Of a DNA stretch of 64,000 bases, positions 1-10,877 are shown piece after piece; position 1 is the stretch's first letter; each line of letters starts with the position of its first letter. The stretch comes from Tubulanus polymorphus (Eukaryota; Nemertea; Palaeonemertea; Tubulaniformes; Tubulanidae), in contig NC_134026.1 in the NCBI RefSeq assembly GCF_964204645.1, positions 11,620,450 to 11,684,449 on the forward strand, in the 5' to 3' direction. Position numbers and translations under genes: made by a program. The notes under the pieces are model-generated. The model made no database searches. It had not been told where the DNA came from and was given only the letters and a program-made list of their open reading frames with translations.

Positions 1-1122
1 TGTCGCGGGCGACAAAACCAAACTTATGAATTGTCGCGGGTGATAAAACCAAAATATTGAATTGTCGCGGGCGACAAAACCAAACTAATGAATTGTCGCG
101 GGCGATAAAACCAAACTAATGAATTATCGCGGGCGATAAAACAAAAATATTGAATTGTCGCGGGCGATAAAACCAAAATAATGAATTGTCTCGGGCAATA
201 AAACCAAAATAATGAATTGTCGCGGGCGACAAAACCAAAATAATGAATTGTCGCGGGCGTCAAAACCAAAAACAAGAATTGTCGCGGGCGACAAAACCAA
301 AATGGTGAATTTTCGCGGGCGACAAAACCAAAATAATGAATTGTCGCGGGCGATAAAACCAAAATAATGAATTGTCGCGGGCGATAAAACTAAAATAATG
401 AATTGTCTCGGGCGACAAAACCAAAATAATGAATTGTCGCGGGCGATAAAACCAAAATAATGAATTATCGCGGGTGTTAAAACCAAAATATTGAATTGCC
501 GCGGGCGACAAAAACAAAATAATGAATTGTCGCGGGCGATAAAACCAAAATAAAGAATTGTCGCGGGCGATAAAACCCAAATAATGAATTGTCGCGGGCG
601 TCAAAACCAAAAACAAGAATTGTCGTGGGCGACAAAACCAAAATGGTGAATTGTCGCTGGCGACAAAACCAAAATAATGAATTGTCGCGGGCGACAAAAC
701 CAAAATAATGAATTGTCGCGGGCGACAAAACCAAAATAATGAATTGTCGCGGGCGATAAAACCGTAATAATGAATTGTCGCGGGCGACAAAACCAAAATA
801 ATGGATTATCGCGGGCGATAAAACCAAAATATTGAATTGTCGCGGGCGATAAAACCAAAATATTGAATTGTCGCTGGCGATAAAACCAAAATATTGAATT
901 GTCGCGGGCGACAAAACCAAAATAGAAAATTGTCGCGGGCGACAAAAACAAAATACAAAACCAAAATAATGAATTGTCGCGGGCGACAAAACCAAAAAGA
1001 AGAATCGTCGCGGGCGACAAAACCAAAATAATGCATTGTCGCTGGCGATAAAACCAAAGTAGTGAATTGTCGTGGGCGATAAAACCAAAATAATGAATTG
1101 TGGCGGGCGACAAAATCAAAAT
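1..1122. repeat. 31-bp minisatellite array, block A1
   Basis: About 36 head-to-tail units of 31 bp, running in from the left edge of the window. Each unit has the core TTGTCGCGGGCGACAA, a 7-bp inverted repeat around GG, followed by an A/C-rich spacer close to AACCAAAATAATGAA. Common variants are GCGATAA for GCGACAA, ATTG for AATG in the spacer, and TCGTGG or TCTCGG in the core. One unit is disrupted near 930-965 (CAAAATACAAAACC), a variant that recurs in other blocks. The long open frames on the minus strand are a by-product of the repeat and are not annotated as genes. Confidence 0.97.
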
Positions 1123-1154
1123 CATTGTTTTCTCGCGTTATTTTAGTTTTGTCG
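1108..1154. repeat. array-border hairpin, copy 1
   Basis: The last CGACAAAATCAAAAT of the array (1108-1122) pairs with ATTTTAGTTTTGTCG (1140-1154) across a 17-nt loop, with one mismatch. The same arrangement closes four other array blocks, always just before the R module. Confidence 0.8.
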
Positions 1155-2519
1155 TTTTGTCGTAATGTCGCCCTCATTTGCATATTCCTGTTTTTTTATC
1201 TTATCAGCCACCATACTAAAGCTTTAAGGTCGCGTAAAACTCGATAAACACTTCAAGCGACACAGCAAACGATCTCCTTTCCCCACAGCGAACGCTTACT
1301 CCGAATGTCCAGTGCGAGTCCAGCATACGGATAGGAGTGTGTTATATACTTGTATTTAGTAAATACCTTGTGGATTTGACAATGATCGGTATGTACTGTA
1401 GGAAATATCGAGTATTGATGGTATTGATATAGAGGCCCGCGGCCGAATAAAGGAATACATTCTTTTATTTTGATACCTCGTCGACATAACAGCTTTTGTC
1501 CGCTATATCTCTTCGGCGTGTTTAGTTTAGGCCTTCGACTCCCCGGTACACTTATGATTTTTCTTAGTAAAAACACGGTAATTTTGGTAAAGAAAAATAG
1601 GTTTTGCTAAATTAACTACTTGACGCCCGCAGCCAAATCACTGGTAGTAATAAATTAATTTGTACTCGATTTGATTCTCAGAATGAGGAGAAACTCGCAG
1701 CTGATTCCCGGAACGACGATGTAGTGACACACGTCGATTTGTCGATGTTTACGGCTCGACAGTGCTTTTAAAATCTAAAGTAGTAAATTTCCTCTGTATT
1801 GGTATTATAATTTGATGAGGAAAATGGGTTATTGTTAAAATTAGTTTTTAAAAACCGCGACAGAATGTGCAATCTTTGGTTAATAAATTTGTTAATTTAT
1901 GCTTGAATTGATAATCGATGTGACAAGAAACGTGCGGTAGATTTCGGAAAGACGACTTAGAAAAACATGTCGGCTCTTTGAATGGGGCTCAATTTTCGAT
2001 GTTTACGGCCCGACAGTGCTTTTGTAACGTTGATTCTTCAAAATACGCACGGAGTATTTGTAGATCGAAGTGAGCTGAATGATATCAGACGGATTGTATC
2101 GGCAACAGCGGTAATGTAAAAAAGCCTATGTACTTTTGACAAAAAAGTGTGGAAAAAAATAATAATAAATATAGCTGCAAAGCAGCGATAACGGTTTTCT
2201 GCACAGTCTTAGAATCCTGTTCAACGGTGGATTTCGACGAAGCATTTGATAAGGCACAACATCAGCCGTTACTTAACAGGCTATTAGGAAACAGTATCAA
2301 TGATAGGTCGCCCAAATGGCTCAGCAGTTATCTCTGAACGAAAACTTGTAGCCGAAATCAACGGAACGCCTCATCTTGGAATAAGTCGGTCAAACTAGTG
2401 GAGTCACGCAATGTAGTATCCTAAGTTGTCTTCTGTTTAATGTCCTGACAAATGACATACACAGTGATCCAACATATACCAGACCGAGTAAATTTCCAAA
2501 TCGACCTTAACACGCTGTT
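1123..2519 (+). repeat. R module, copy 1 (short form)
   Basis: First of five related R modules. It opens with the border hairpin, then the octamer-containing string CCCTCATTTGCATAT, a conserved block around CTCGATAAACACTTCAAGCG, and the string GCGGCCGAATAAAG. Two copies of CGATGTTTACGGC(T/C)CGACAGTGCTTTT lie about 258 bp apart (near 1740 and 1998). The module ends in an RT fossil. This copy lacks the roughly 350-bp internal duplication seen in copies 2 and 4. No convincing protein is encoded outside the RT remnant. It probably derives from a non-LTR retroelement that has been amplified together with the arrays. Confidence 0.8.
2222..2466 (+). pseudogene. decayed non-LTR reverse transcriptase fragment (R1)
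   Basis: The translation shows VDFDEAFDKAQHQPLL, corresponding to the RT block that carries the first catalytic aspartate and the AFD motif (DFxKAFD). It is followed by PKWLSSYL and then, after a frameshift, by the equivalent of the GVPQGSxLGPLLF...INDI block. In this copy the second block reads GVTQC instead of GVTQG. Only about 80 codons of the palm/fingers region remain, with a stop and frame changes, so no activity is possible. The motif spacing fits the CR1/Jockey/I type of LINE. The same fossil occurs in all five R modules. Confidence 0.75.
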
Positions 2520-3060
2520 CGACCAAAAAACTTAATGTTCCAACAAGAAAATCTTGTTCCAATGAAAATAATTCTGTTTGATCGAACAATACGCTTTTTG
2601 CTTGAACCAAAAATTTTCTTCATTCTGACAAAAAATGTGTTCGAATAAAAAGCTATGTTATTGTTGAAATGAAAAATTTTAAGTCCCGGCAAAAAAATTT
2701 GGTCGAGCGAAAACAATTTTTTCGAATGAATGTTTGAATGAAAACAATTCTGTTCGATTGAACGAAATACTTCATACTTTCGGTTCGGAGAAAAAACTTT
2801 TTTCAATGTACTTGTTCGAACGAAAAACTTAATGTTCTGACAAGAAAATTCTGTTCAAATTAAAAAAGATTCTGTTCAATTGAACGATTGTTCGAACGAA
2901 AAACCTTTCGTTTGGACAAAAAAAAGTTTGTTCAACTTTGTTCTTACGATTTTTTCAAATTGGTTCAATCGTATAGAATATTATTGGTTCGAACGAAATA
3001 AATTTTGTTCCGACGAAAGAATTTTCAAGCGAAAGGTCTCTTGAACGAAAAAAAAAAGAT
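2520..3060. repeat. degenerate TTCGAACGAAAAA-type repeat region
   Basis: AT-rich sequence built from loosely repeated TTCGAACGAAAAA, GAAAACAATTCTGTT and TTAATGTTC(C/T)GACAAGAAAA phrases. The first 100 bp recur at 13,615-13,717 right after another RT fossil, so this is an extension of the R module that the other copies have lost or replaced by array. No gene seen. Confidence 0.5.
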
Positions 3061-3269
3061 ATTTCTGGTGCTTCGCAGTAACTTAAAGCCGGACGTAGGT
3101 TGGTCTTGTGACACGATGCGATCCTCGCATTGCATCGCAAGTTTCGGTGCAAGTCGGTTGCAATACGATTGTTGCGACTAGTTTCTGCCAGTCGCAAGAG
3201 CGCGTCGGTTGGTTGTGACAGTCGTGTCGCGTCGCAGAAAGTAGAACACGTACGACTCCATGTGACTGG
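3061..3269. other. unassigned GC-richer segment with TTGCGAC/GTCGCA motifs
   Basis: Short direct and inverted TTGCGAC, GTCGCA and GATGCGA motifs, including GATGCGATCCTCGCATTGCA. It might be part of a small DNA transposon, but termini could not be fixed and no coding frame is convincing. Confidence 0.3.
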
Positions 3270-3975
3270 CGTTGCTGAAAGATGAGGACGCCAGTGATAT
3301 GACGACTGAGTTTCAATTCGTCAAAACGTCACGATATGTCAACATATTTACCGGTATGTTGACTTGATGCGATATATCGCGATATATCGACATAAATATG
3401 GCGACTTGTCGAGTTGGAACGCAACAACTCGAGGCCCTTTATCGCTTCCGTAGATCTTTCACTAAGTAGGATCACTTGAATGATCGCTTTAATATCACTT
3501 TAAAAAAAAAAGAATCTGCCAAAATGACCTTAATATTCGACACTATATCTACGGAAGCGATAAGGGGCCTGGAGATGTCGCGTTCCAACTCGACAAGTCG
3601 GCATATTTATGTCGACATACCTCAATATATTGCGTCAAGACGACATGAATATGTCGATATATCGTGACTTGGAGCCTCGACTAGACATTTTGACGACATA
3701 TTTCGTTTTCTCGACCATTTTCCTCGCGACAAGTCGACATATTCATGACGACTTGAAACTCAGTCGTCAAATTACAAGCGTCCTCATCTTACATTTAGAC
3801 ATGTCTTCAAATGACGGCTTGTCCCGTGGAAAATGAGCAAAAAAGCGAAATTTGTTGTGAAAACGTCACGATATGTAGACATATTCATGTGGACTTGACG
3901 CGATATATCGACATAAATATGGCGACTTGTCGAGTTTGAACGCGACAACTCGAGGCCCTTTATCGCTTCCGTACT
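3270..3975. repeat. fold-back repeat with third direct copy
   Basis: An arm at about 3274-3455 (containing GACGACTGAGTTTCAA, CGACATAAATATGGCGACTT and CCTTTATCGCTTCCGTAGAT) reappears inverted at about 3550-3795. A third partial copy in the original orientation lies at about 3858-3975. The inverted arm carries an extra block of about 60 bp. The pattern fits a fold-back or MITE-like element plus a later duplication. No target duplication could be fixed and no gene is present. Confidence 0.6.
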
Positions 3976-4062
3976 ATATCAGATTAATCGACTTCAAAAT
4001 AGGCGAAAGCATAAGTCTTTATTACGTTATTAATTGGCCTAATTATTCAAAAGCTAATAAAG

Positions 4063-5404
4063 TGGGCGACAAAACCAAAAAAATTAATTGTCGCGGGCGA
4101 TAAAACCAAAATAATCATTTGTCGCTGGCGATAAAGCCAAAATATTGAATTGTCGCGGGCGACAAAACCAAAAAAAAAAAATTGTCGCGGGCGATAAAAC
4201 CAAAATCTAGAATTGTCGCCGGCGACAAAACCAAAATATTGAATTGTCACGGCCGACAAAACCAAACTAATGAATTGTCGCGGGCGATAAAACCAAAATA
4301 ATGAATTGTCGCTGGCGATAAAACCAAAATAATGTATTGTCGCTGGCAATAAAACCAAAATATTGAATTGTCGCAGGCGATGAAACCAAAATATTTAATT
4401 GTCGCAGGCGATAAAACCAAAATATTGAATTGTCGCGTGGGACAAAACCAAAATATTGAAATGTCGCGGGTGACAAAACCAAACTAATGAATTGTCGCGG
4501 GCGATAAAACCAAAATAATGAATTGTCGCTGGTGATAAAACCAAACTAATGAATTGTCGCGGGCGATAAAACCAAAATAATGAATTGTCGCTGGCGATAA
4601 AACCAAAATATTGAATTGTCGCAGGCGATTAAACCGCGACAAAAAAAAAAATTGTCGCTGGCGATAAAACCAAAATAATGAATTGTCGCGGGCGATTAAA
4701 CCAAAATAATGAATTGTCGCGGGCGATAAAACCAAAATAATGAATTGTCGCTGGTGATAAAACCAAAATATTGAATTGTCGCAGGCGATAAAACCAAAAT
4801 ATTGAAGTGTCGCAGGCGATAAAACCGCAACAAACAAAAAAATTGTCGCGAGCGATAAAACCAAAATAATGAATTGTCGCGGGCGATGAAATCAAAATAA
4901 TGAATTGTCTCGGGCGATAAAACCAAAATAATGAATTGTCGCAGGCGATAAAACCGCGACAAAAAAAAAATTGTCGCTGGCGATAAAACCAAAATAATGA
5001 ATTGTCGCGGGCGATTAAACCAAAATAATGAATTGTCGCGGGCGATAAAACCAAAATAATGAATTGTCGCTGGTGATAAAACCAAAATATTGAATTGTCG
5101 CAGGCGATAAGACCAAAATATTGAAGTGTCGCAGGCGATAAAAACGCGAAAAAAAAAAAAAATTGTCGCGAGCGATAAAACCAAAATAATGAATTGTCGC
5201 GTGCGACAAAACCAAAATAATGAACTGTCGCGGGTGATAAAATCAAAGTAATGAATTGTCGCGGGCGATTAAACCAAAATAATGAATTGTCGCGGGCGAC
5301 AAAACCAAAATAATGAACTATCGCGGGCGATAAAACCAAAATAATGAATTGTCGCGGGCGATGAAACCAAAATAATGAATTGTCGCGGGCGACAAAACCA
5401 AAAT
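4063..5404. repeat. 31-bp minisatellite array, block A2
   Basis: Roughly 43 units of the 31-bp repeat. This block is rich in GTCGCTGG and GTCGCAGG variants. It also has units with an internal break where AAAACCGCGACAAAAAAAA replaces the normal spacer, recurring at about 4632, 4823, 4950 and 5140. The recurrence shows local amplification of a multi-unit segment. Confidence 0.96.
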
Positions 5405-5436
5405 TATTGTTTCGTCGCGTTATTTTAGTTTTGTCG
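5390..5436. repeat. array-border hairpin, copy 2
   Basis: CGACAAAACCAAAAT (5390-5404) pairs with ATTTTAGTTTTGTCG (5422-5436). It ends block A2 and opens R copy 2. Confidence 0.8.
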
Positions 5437-7103
5437 TTTCGTCATAATGTCGCCCTCATTTGCATATACGTGTTTTTTTTACGCATGGCCCTTATCAGCC
5501 ACCATACTAAAGCCTTAAGGTCGCGTAAAACTCGATAAACACTTCAAGCGACACAGCGAACGATTTCCTTTCCCCCACAGCGAACGCTTAACCTAGTAGA
5601 GGCTACTAGCCTATGTAGGCCTAACATCCGGACAGATTGGTCGTAGGCCTATTGAATAACAACCCACCTAAATATCGTAAATTTTGTTTGAAGTTCAATC
5701 CAATGAGTCCGTTAATAAACGCAACAATTATACTGTGTTTGTTTGAGACAGTAAAGCTCAGTACCGGTAGGCCTAAAGCCGCGTCAAACTCGATAAACAC
5801 TTCAAGCAACACAGCGAACGATCCCTTTCCCCCACAGCGAACGCTTACTCCGAATGTCAAGTGTGAGTCCAGCATACGGACAGGATTGTGTTATATACTT
5901 GTATTTAGTAAATACTTTGTGCATTTGACAATGATCGGTATGTACTGTAGGAAATATAGAGTATTGATGGTATTGATATAGAGGTTGAAGCCCGCGGCCG
6001 AATAAAGTAATATATTCTTTTATTTTGATACCTCGTCGACATAACAGCTTTTCTCCGCTATATCTCTTCGGCGTATTTCGTTTAGGCCTACGACTCCCCG
6101 GTACACTTATGATTTATCTTAGTAGGCTACACGGTTAATTTGATAAAGAAAAATAGGTATTGCTAAACTAACTGCTTGACGCCCGCAGCCAAATCACTCG
6201 TAGTAATAAATTAATTTGTACTCGATTTGATTCTCATGATGAGGTGAAACTCGCAGCTGATCCCCGGAACGACGATGTAGTGCCACACGTCGATTCGTCG
6301 ATGTTAACGGCTCGACAGTGCTTTTAAAATCTAAAGTAGTAAATTTCCTGTATATCGGTAATACGATTTGATGAGGAAAATGGGCTATTGTTAAAATTAG
6401 TTTTTAAAAACCGCGACAGAATGTGCAATCTTTGGGTAATAAATTTGTTAATTTATGCTTGAATTGATAATTGATGTGACAAGAAACGTGCGGTAGATTT
6501 CGAAAAGAGGACTTAGAAAAACATGTCGGCTCTTTGAATGGGACTCAATTTTCGATGTTTACGGCCCGACAGTGCTTTTGTAACGATGATTCTTCAAAAT
6601 ACGCACGGCCGTATTTGTAGATCGAAGTGAGCTGAATGATATCAGACGAATTGTATCGACAACAGCGGCAAGGTAACAAAGCCTTTGTTCTTTTAGTAAA
6701 AATAGTGTGGAAGAAAATAATAATAATAAATATAGCTGCAAAGCAGCGATAACGGGTTTTCTGCACAGTCTTAGAATCCTGTTCAACGGTGGATTTCAAC
6801 AAAGCATTTGATAAGGCTCAACATCAGCCATTACTAAAAAGGCTATTAGGAAACAGTATCAATGATAGGTCGTTAAAATGGCTCAGCAGTTATCTCTGAA
6901 CGGAAACTTGTAACCGAAATCAACGGAACGCCTCATCTTGGAATGAGACGGTCTAACTAGTGGAGTCACGCAAGGTAGTATCCTAAGTCGTCTTCTGTTT
7001 AATGTCCTGACAAATGACATACACAGTAATCCAAAATATACCAGACCGAGTAAATTTCCAAAACGACCTTAACACACTGTTCGAACAAAAAACTTAATGT
7101 TCC
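5405..7103 (+). repeat. R module, copy 2 (long form)
   Basis: Same order of landmarks as R copy 1, but with an extra block of about 350 bp (5590-5845). The extra block contains GTAGAGGCTACTAGCCTATG and a second copy of the CTCGATAAACACTTCAAGC...ACAGCGAACGCTTA stretch, so it arose by internal duplication. The paired TGTTTACGGC(T/C)CGACAGTGC strings are near 6300 and 6556. The end (about 7080-7103) runs straight into the next array through CTTAATGTTCCGACAAAACC, a border shared with 16,040 and 40,390. Confidence 0.8.
6784..7028 (+). pseudogene. decayed non-LTR reverse transcriptase fragment (R2)
   Basis: Same RT remnant as at 2222-2466. Here the second block is better kept: SGVTQGSILSRLLFNVLTND can be read at about 6960-7022, matching the GVPQGSxLGPLLFxxxxND signature of LINE RTs. 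The first block (FNKAFDKAQH) is in another frame, so at least one indel separates them. Non-functional. Confidence 0.78.
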
Positions 7104-7500
7104 GACAAAACCACGGGGACAAAACCAAAATTATGAATTTTCGCGGGTGACAAAACAAAAATATTGAAATGTCACGGGCGACAAAACCACAATAATGAAT
7201 TGTCGCGGGCGATAAAACCACAATAATGAATTGTCGCGGGCGTTAAAACCAAAATATTGAATTGTCGCGGCGATAAAACCAAAATAATGAATTGTCGCGG
7301 ACGACAAAAACAAAATATTGAATTGTCGCGGGCGATAAAACCAAAATAATGAATTGTCGCGGGCGATAAAACCACAATATTGAATTGTCGCGGCGATAAA
7401 ACCAAAATAATGAATTGTCGCGGACGACAAAAACAAAATATTGAATTGTTGCGTGCGACAAAACCAGAATAATGAATTGTCGCGGGAGACAAAACCAAAC
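7104..7500. repeat. 31-bp minisatellite array, block A3
   Basis: About 13 units of the 31-bp repeat between R copy 2 and the L module. Two units carry the shortened core GTCGCGGCGATAA (one G missing). Confidence 0.95.
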
Positions 7501-7573
7501 TAGGGGTCCAGGGACACCATGCTCACTTGGGAAGTGGTTTCAAATGCTCAACAATCTAACAATTTCAATACAT

Positions 7574-8190
7574 AACGCCCTCTAGTGACCATATACAAAA
7601 ACCAATGACCTTGAAACCCACCACAATCATAGAACATGTGAGCAGCTATGATTTTGTAATTGATTGTGATAACAAAATATGCCTCGTTACCAATTTAATA
7701 TGGAAATACTAAGTTATTCTACTATTCAACGCCCCTGGTGACCATATGCAAAACCCAATGACCTTAAAACTCACCACAATCGTAGTACATGTCATGAAAT
7801 ACAACTTTGCAATGGATCATGGTAACAAAGTATGCCTAGGAACCAATCTAATAAGGAAAAACTAAGCTTTTCTACTATTCAACGCCCCCTAGTGACTATA
7901 TGGAATAACTAATGTCCTTAAAAACTCACCACAATCATAGACGATGTCATGAACTAAACTTTGCAATTGATCATGGTAACAAAATATGCCTTGGTACAAA
8001 TATAATATAGCAATACTAAGTTATTGTTTTATTCAACGCCCCCTGATGGCCACATACTAAAACCAATGACCTTGAAACTCACCAAAATCATAGAACACGT
8101 TATGGGCTACAACTTTCCAATTGAATATAGTAACACAATATGCTTAGGTATCAATTTAATGTGGAAAAACTTTTTCCCACCTACGAATGA
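7574..8190 (+). repeat. four tandem 153-bp repeats inside L copy 1
   Basis: Units start at the string AACGCCC(C)CT followed by GTGACCATAT and AATGACCTT at 7574, 7728, 7881 and 8034. The second L copy has five such units, so the array length varies between copies. Confidence 0.85.
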
Positions 8191-8726
8191 GTACTGATGA
8201 CACCAAGATGGCCGCCAATTGCGTCATAATTGGCTGATCAAAAATACCTGTCCCAGGTATAAAACATCCCTCTCCAAAGAATACCCATCAGCAATTGCAA
8301 TGAGAAATGGCAAACCAGTAGGAAGCTACAGGACCTAGAATTCTGGCCAAAATTGATATTTTTGGGCACTAAAAAGGTCATAGGACGGCCATCTTGAGTC
8401 AGATCGACCCAATTTTCTTATGCTGATGGGCCTTTGGTAGATTCAAATATAAACGAAAGATCAAGGTAATTGATCAAAGCGTCTTCAAAATTTCCCACGA
8501 AAACTTCGAAAATGTTTAAAAAGTGCTGATTTTGGCAAACAACAATGGCTGCCAGCCAGCCATCTTGAATCTGACAGGGCCAGTTTTAGGGCTGACGATG
8601 TGTCTAGGGTAGATACATGTATAAACCAAATATCAAGACATTACCTTGAAGCGTCTTCAAAACTTCCCAAAATAACTGGATTCCGTCTATGGACGGACGG
8701 ACGAAAAGTGAACACGATAGCCCGCT

Positions 8727-8740
8727 GGGACTAAAGTCCC
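8727..8740 (+). other. 3' terminal hairpin of L copy 1
   Basis: GGGACTAAAGTCCC, a 6-bp stem with AA in the loop, just after CGATAGCCCGCT and about 16 bp before the junction with the next array. A short hairpin near the 3' end is the expected terminator of Helitron-type elements. The second L copy is cut off before this point. Confidence 0.5.
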
Positions 8741-8756
8741 AAGTGGACTGAAAAAG

Positions 8757-9759
8757 AATTGTCGCGGGCGAAAAAACCAAACTAATGAATTGTCGCAGGT
8801 GATAAAACCAAAATATTGAATTGTCGCAGGCGACAAAACCAAACTAATGAATTGTCGCGGGCGATAAAACCAAAAAAAAATGAATTGTCTCGGGCGATAA
8901 AACCAAAATAATGAATTGTCTCGGGCGACAAAAACAAAATATTGAATTGTCACGTGCGACAAAACCAAAATAATGAATTGTCGCGGGCGACAAAACCAAA
9001 ATAATGAATTGTCGCGGGCGATAAAACCAAAATAATGAATTGTCGCGGGCGACAAAACCAAAATAATGAATTGTCGCGGGCGACAAAACCAAAATAATGA
9101 ATTGTCGCGGGCGATAAAACCAAAATAATGAATTGTCTCGAGCGACAAAACCAAAATAATGAATTGTCGCGGACGATAAAAACAAAATATTGAATTGTCG
9201 TGGGCGATAAAACCAAAATAATGAATTATCGCGGGCGATAAAACTAAAATATTGAATTGTCGCGGGCGATTAAACCAAAATAATGAATTGTCGCGGGCGA
9301 CAAAACCAAAATAATGAATTGTCGCGGGCGATAAAACCAAAATAATGAATTGTCACGGGCGACAAAACCAAAATGGTGAATTGTCGCGGGCGACAAAACC
9401 AAAATAATGAATTGTCGCGGGCGATAAAACCGTAATAATGAATTGTCGCGGGCGATAAAACCAAAATAATGAATCTTCTCAGGCGACAAAACCAAAATAA
9501 TGAATTATCGCGGGCGATAAAACCAAAATATTGAATTGTCGCGGGCGATAAAACCAAAACATTGAATTGTCGCGGGCGACAAAGCCAAAAAAGAAAATTG
9601 TCGCGGGCGACAAAAACAAAATATAAAACCAAAATAATGAATTGTCGCGGGCGACAAAACCAAAAAGAAGAATTGTCGCGGGCGATAAAACCAAAGTAAT
9701 GAATTGTCGTGGGCGATAAAACCAAAATAATGAATTGTCGCGGGCGACAAAATCAAAAT
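8757..9759. repeat. 31-bp minisatellite array, block A4
   Basis: About 32 units. The right third matches the end of block A1 closely, including the CAAAATATAAAACC unit and the AAAAAGAAGAATTG unit. Both blocks therefore descend from one array end that was duplicated together with R. Confidence 0.96.
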
Positions 9760-9791
9760 CATTGTTTTCTCGCGTTATTTTAGTTTTGTCG
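9745..9791. repeat. array-border hairpin, copy 3
   Basis: CGACAAAATCAAAAT (9745-9759) pairs with ATTTTAGTTTTGTCG (9777-9791), as at the other array/R borders. Confidence 0.8.
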
Positions 9792-10697
9792 TTTTGTCGT
9801 AATGTCGCCCTCATTTGCATATTCGTATTTTGTTATCTTATCAGCCACCATACTAAAGCTTTAAGGTCGCGTAAAACTCGATAAACACTTCAAGCGACAC
9901 AGCGAACGATCTCCTTTCCCCCACAGCGAACGCTTACTCCGAATGTCAAGTGTGAGTCCAGCATACGGATAGGAGTGTGTTATATACTTGTATTTAGTAA
10001 ATACCTTGTGGATTTGACAATGATCGGTATGTACTGTAGGAAATATAGAGTATTGATGGTATTGATATGGAGGCCCGTGGCCGAATAAAGTAATATATTC
10101 TTTTATTTTGATACCTCGTCGACATAACAGCTTTTCTCCGCTATATCTCTTCGGCGTGTTTAGTTTAGGCCTACGACTCCCCGGTACACTTATGATTTAT
10201 CTTAGTAAAACCACGGTAAATTTGGTAAAGAAAAATAGGTATTGCTAAATTAACTGCTTGACGCCCGCAGCCAAATCACTGGTAGTAATAAATTAATTTG
10301 TACTCGATTTGATTCTCAGAATGAGGAGAAACTCGCAGCTGATTCCCGGAACGACGATGTAGTGACACACGTCGATTTGTCGATGTTTACGGCTCGACAG
10401 TGCTTTTAAAATCTAAAGTAGTAAATTTCCTGTGTATCAGTAATATAATTTGATGAGGGAAATGGGTTACTGTTAAAATTAGTTTTTAAAAACCGCGACA
10501 GAATGTGCAATTTTTCGGTAATAAATTTGTTAATTTATGCTTGAATTGATAATCTATGTGACCCAAGAAACGTGCGGTAGATTTCGGACAGACAACTTAG
10601 AAAAACATGTCGGCTCTTTGAATGGGGCTCAATTTTCGATGTTTACGGCCCGACAGTGCTTTTGTAACGTTGATTCTTCAAAATTCGCACGTACTAT
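9760..10697 (+). repeat. R module, copy 3, left part (short form)
   Basis: Same landmarks as R copy 1 up to about 10,697 (CAAAATTCGCACGTACTATT). There the module is replaced by foreign virus-like coding DNA. It resumes at 13,426, and the roughly 200 bp that normally lie between are missing. Confidence 0.8.
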
Positions 10698-10857
10698 TTG
10701 GAAAAGTATTTTGTGTTAATCTAGGAATTCTAACATATAAAGTTTCATCGGGATTAATATTTGAAGGATTATGAGTAATCATATGATGTGATCTTTCTGC
10801 TTTAATAGCATTAGTTATTCTAGAAATCTTGGAAGGACTTATATAACTCCCACTCAT
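10698..10857 (-). pseudogene. N-terminal fragment of a virus-like structural protein (copy 1 module)
   Basis: The minus-strand frame from an ATG at 10,857 gives about 53 codons, starting MSGSYISPSKISRITN and containing NPDETLYVRIPRL, before the viral DNA stops at the junction with R. A T-rich run and TAAATG sit at the start, as in the neighbouring genes. The ETLYVRIP-type N-terminus is familiar from uncharacterised proteins of polymerase-B-carrying elements in invertebrate genomes and may belong to a capsid protein. That last step is inference. The rest of the gene is absent from this copy. Confidence 0.5.
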
Positions 10858-10877
10858 TTATTTAACAAAAAAATTAA

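Larger units (their letters stand above)
7501..8756 (+). mobile_element. L module, copy 1: pearl/HINE-like non-autonomous Helitron-type element
   Basis: A 1.26-kb non-coding insert in the minisatellite. It has a left part starting TAGGGGTCCAGGGACACC and four tandem 153-154-bp repeats beginning AACGCCC at 7574, 7728, 7881 and 8034. A unique right part follows, with CCAAGATGGCCGCCAATT and related strings. It then carries a short ACGG microsatellite (about 8691-8703) and a terminal hairpin. That order (left end, tandem core of about 150 bp, ACGG or similar microsatellite, right end with hairpin) is the known layout of pearl/HINE elements of molluscs and some other invertebrates, which are mobilised by Helitron-type proteins. 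The assignment rests on layout, not on a sequence search. Confidence 0.6.

Noticed and set aside
1676-1705. Hammerhead-ribozyme-like strings (TGATGAGGAGAAAC) in R modules
   Set aside because: The core bases are not conserved among the five R copies (AATGAGG in copies 1 and 3), and the required stems are missing.
5637-5981. 114-codon plus-strand frame shared by R copies 2 and 4
   Set aside because: It is interrupted or absent in the short R copies, has no recognisable domain, and spans the internal duplication. Probably chance openness.
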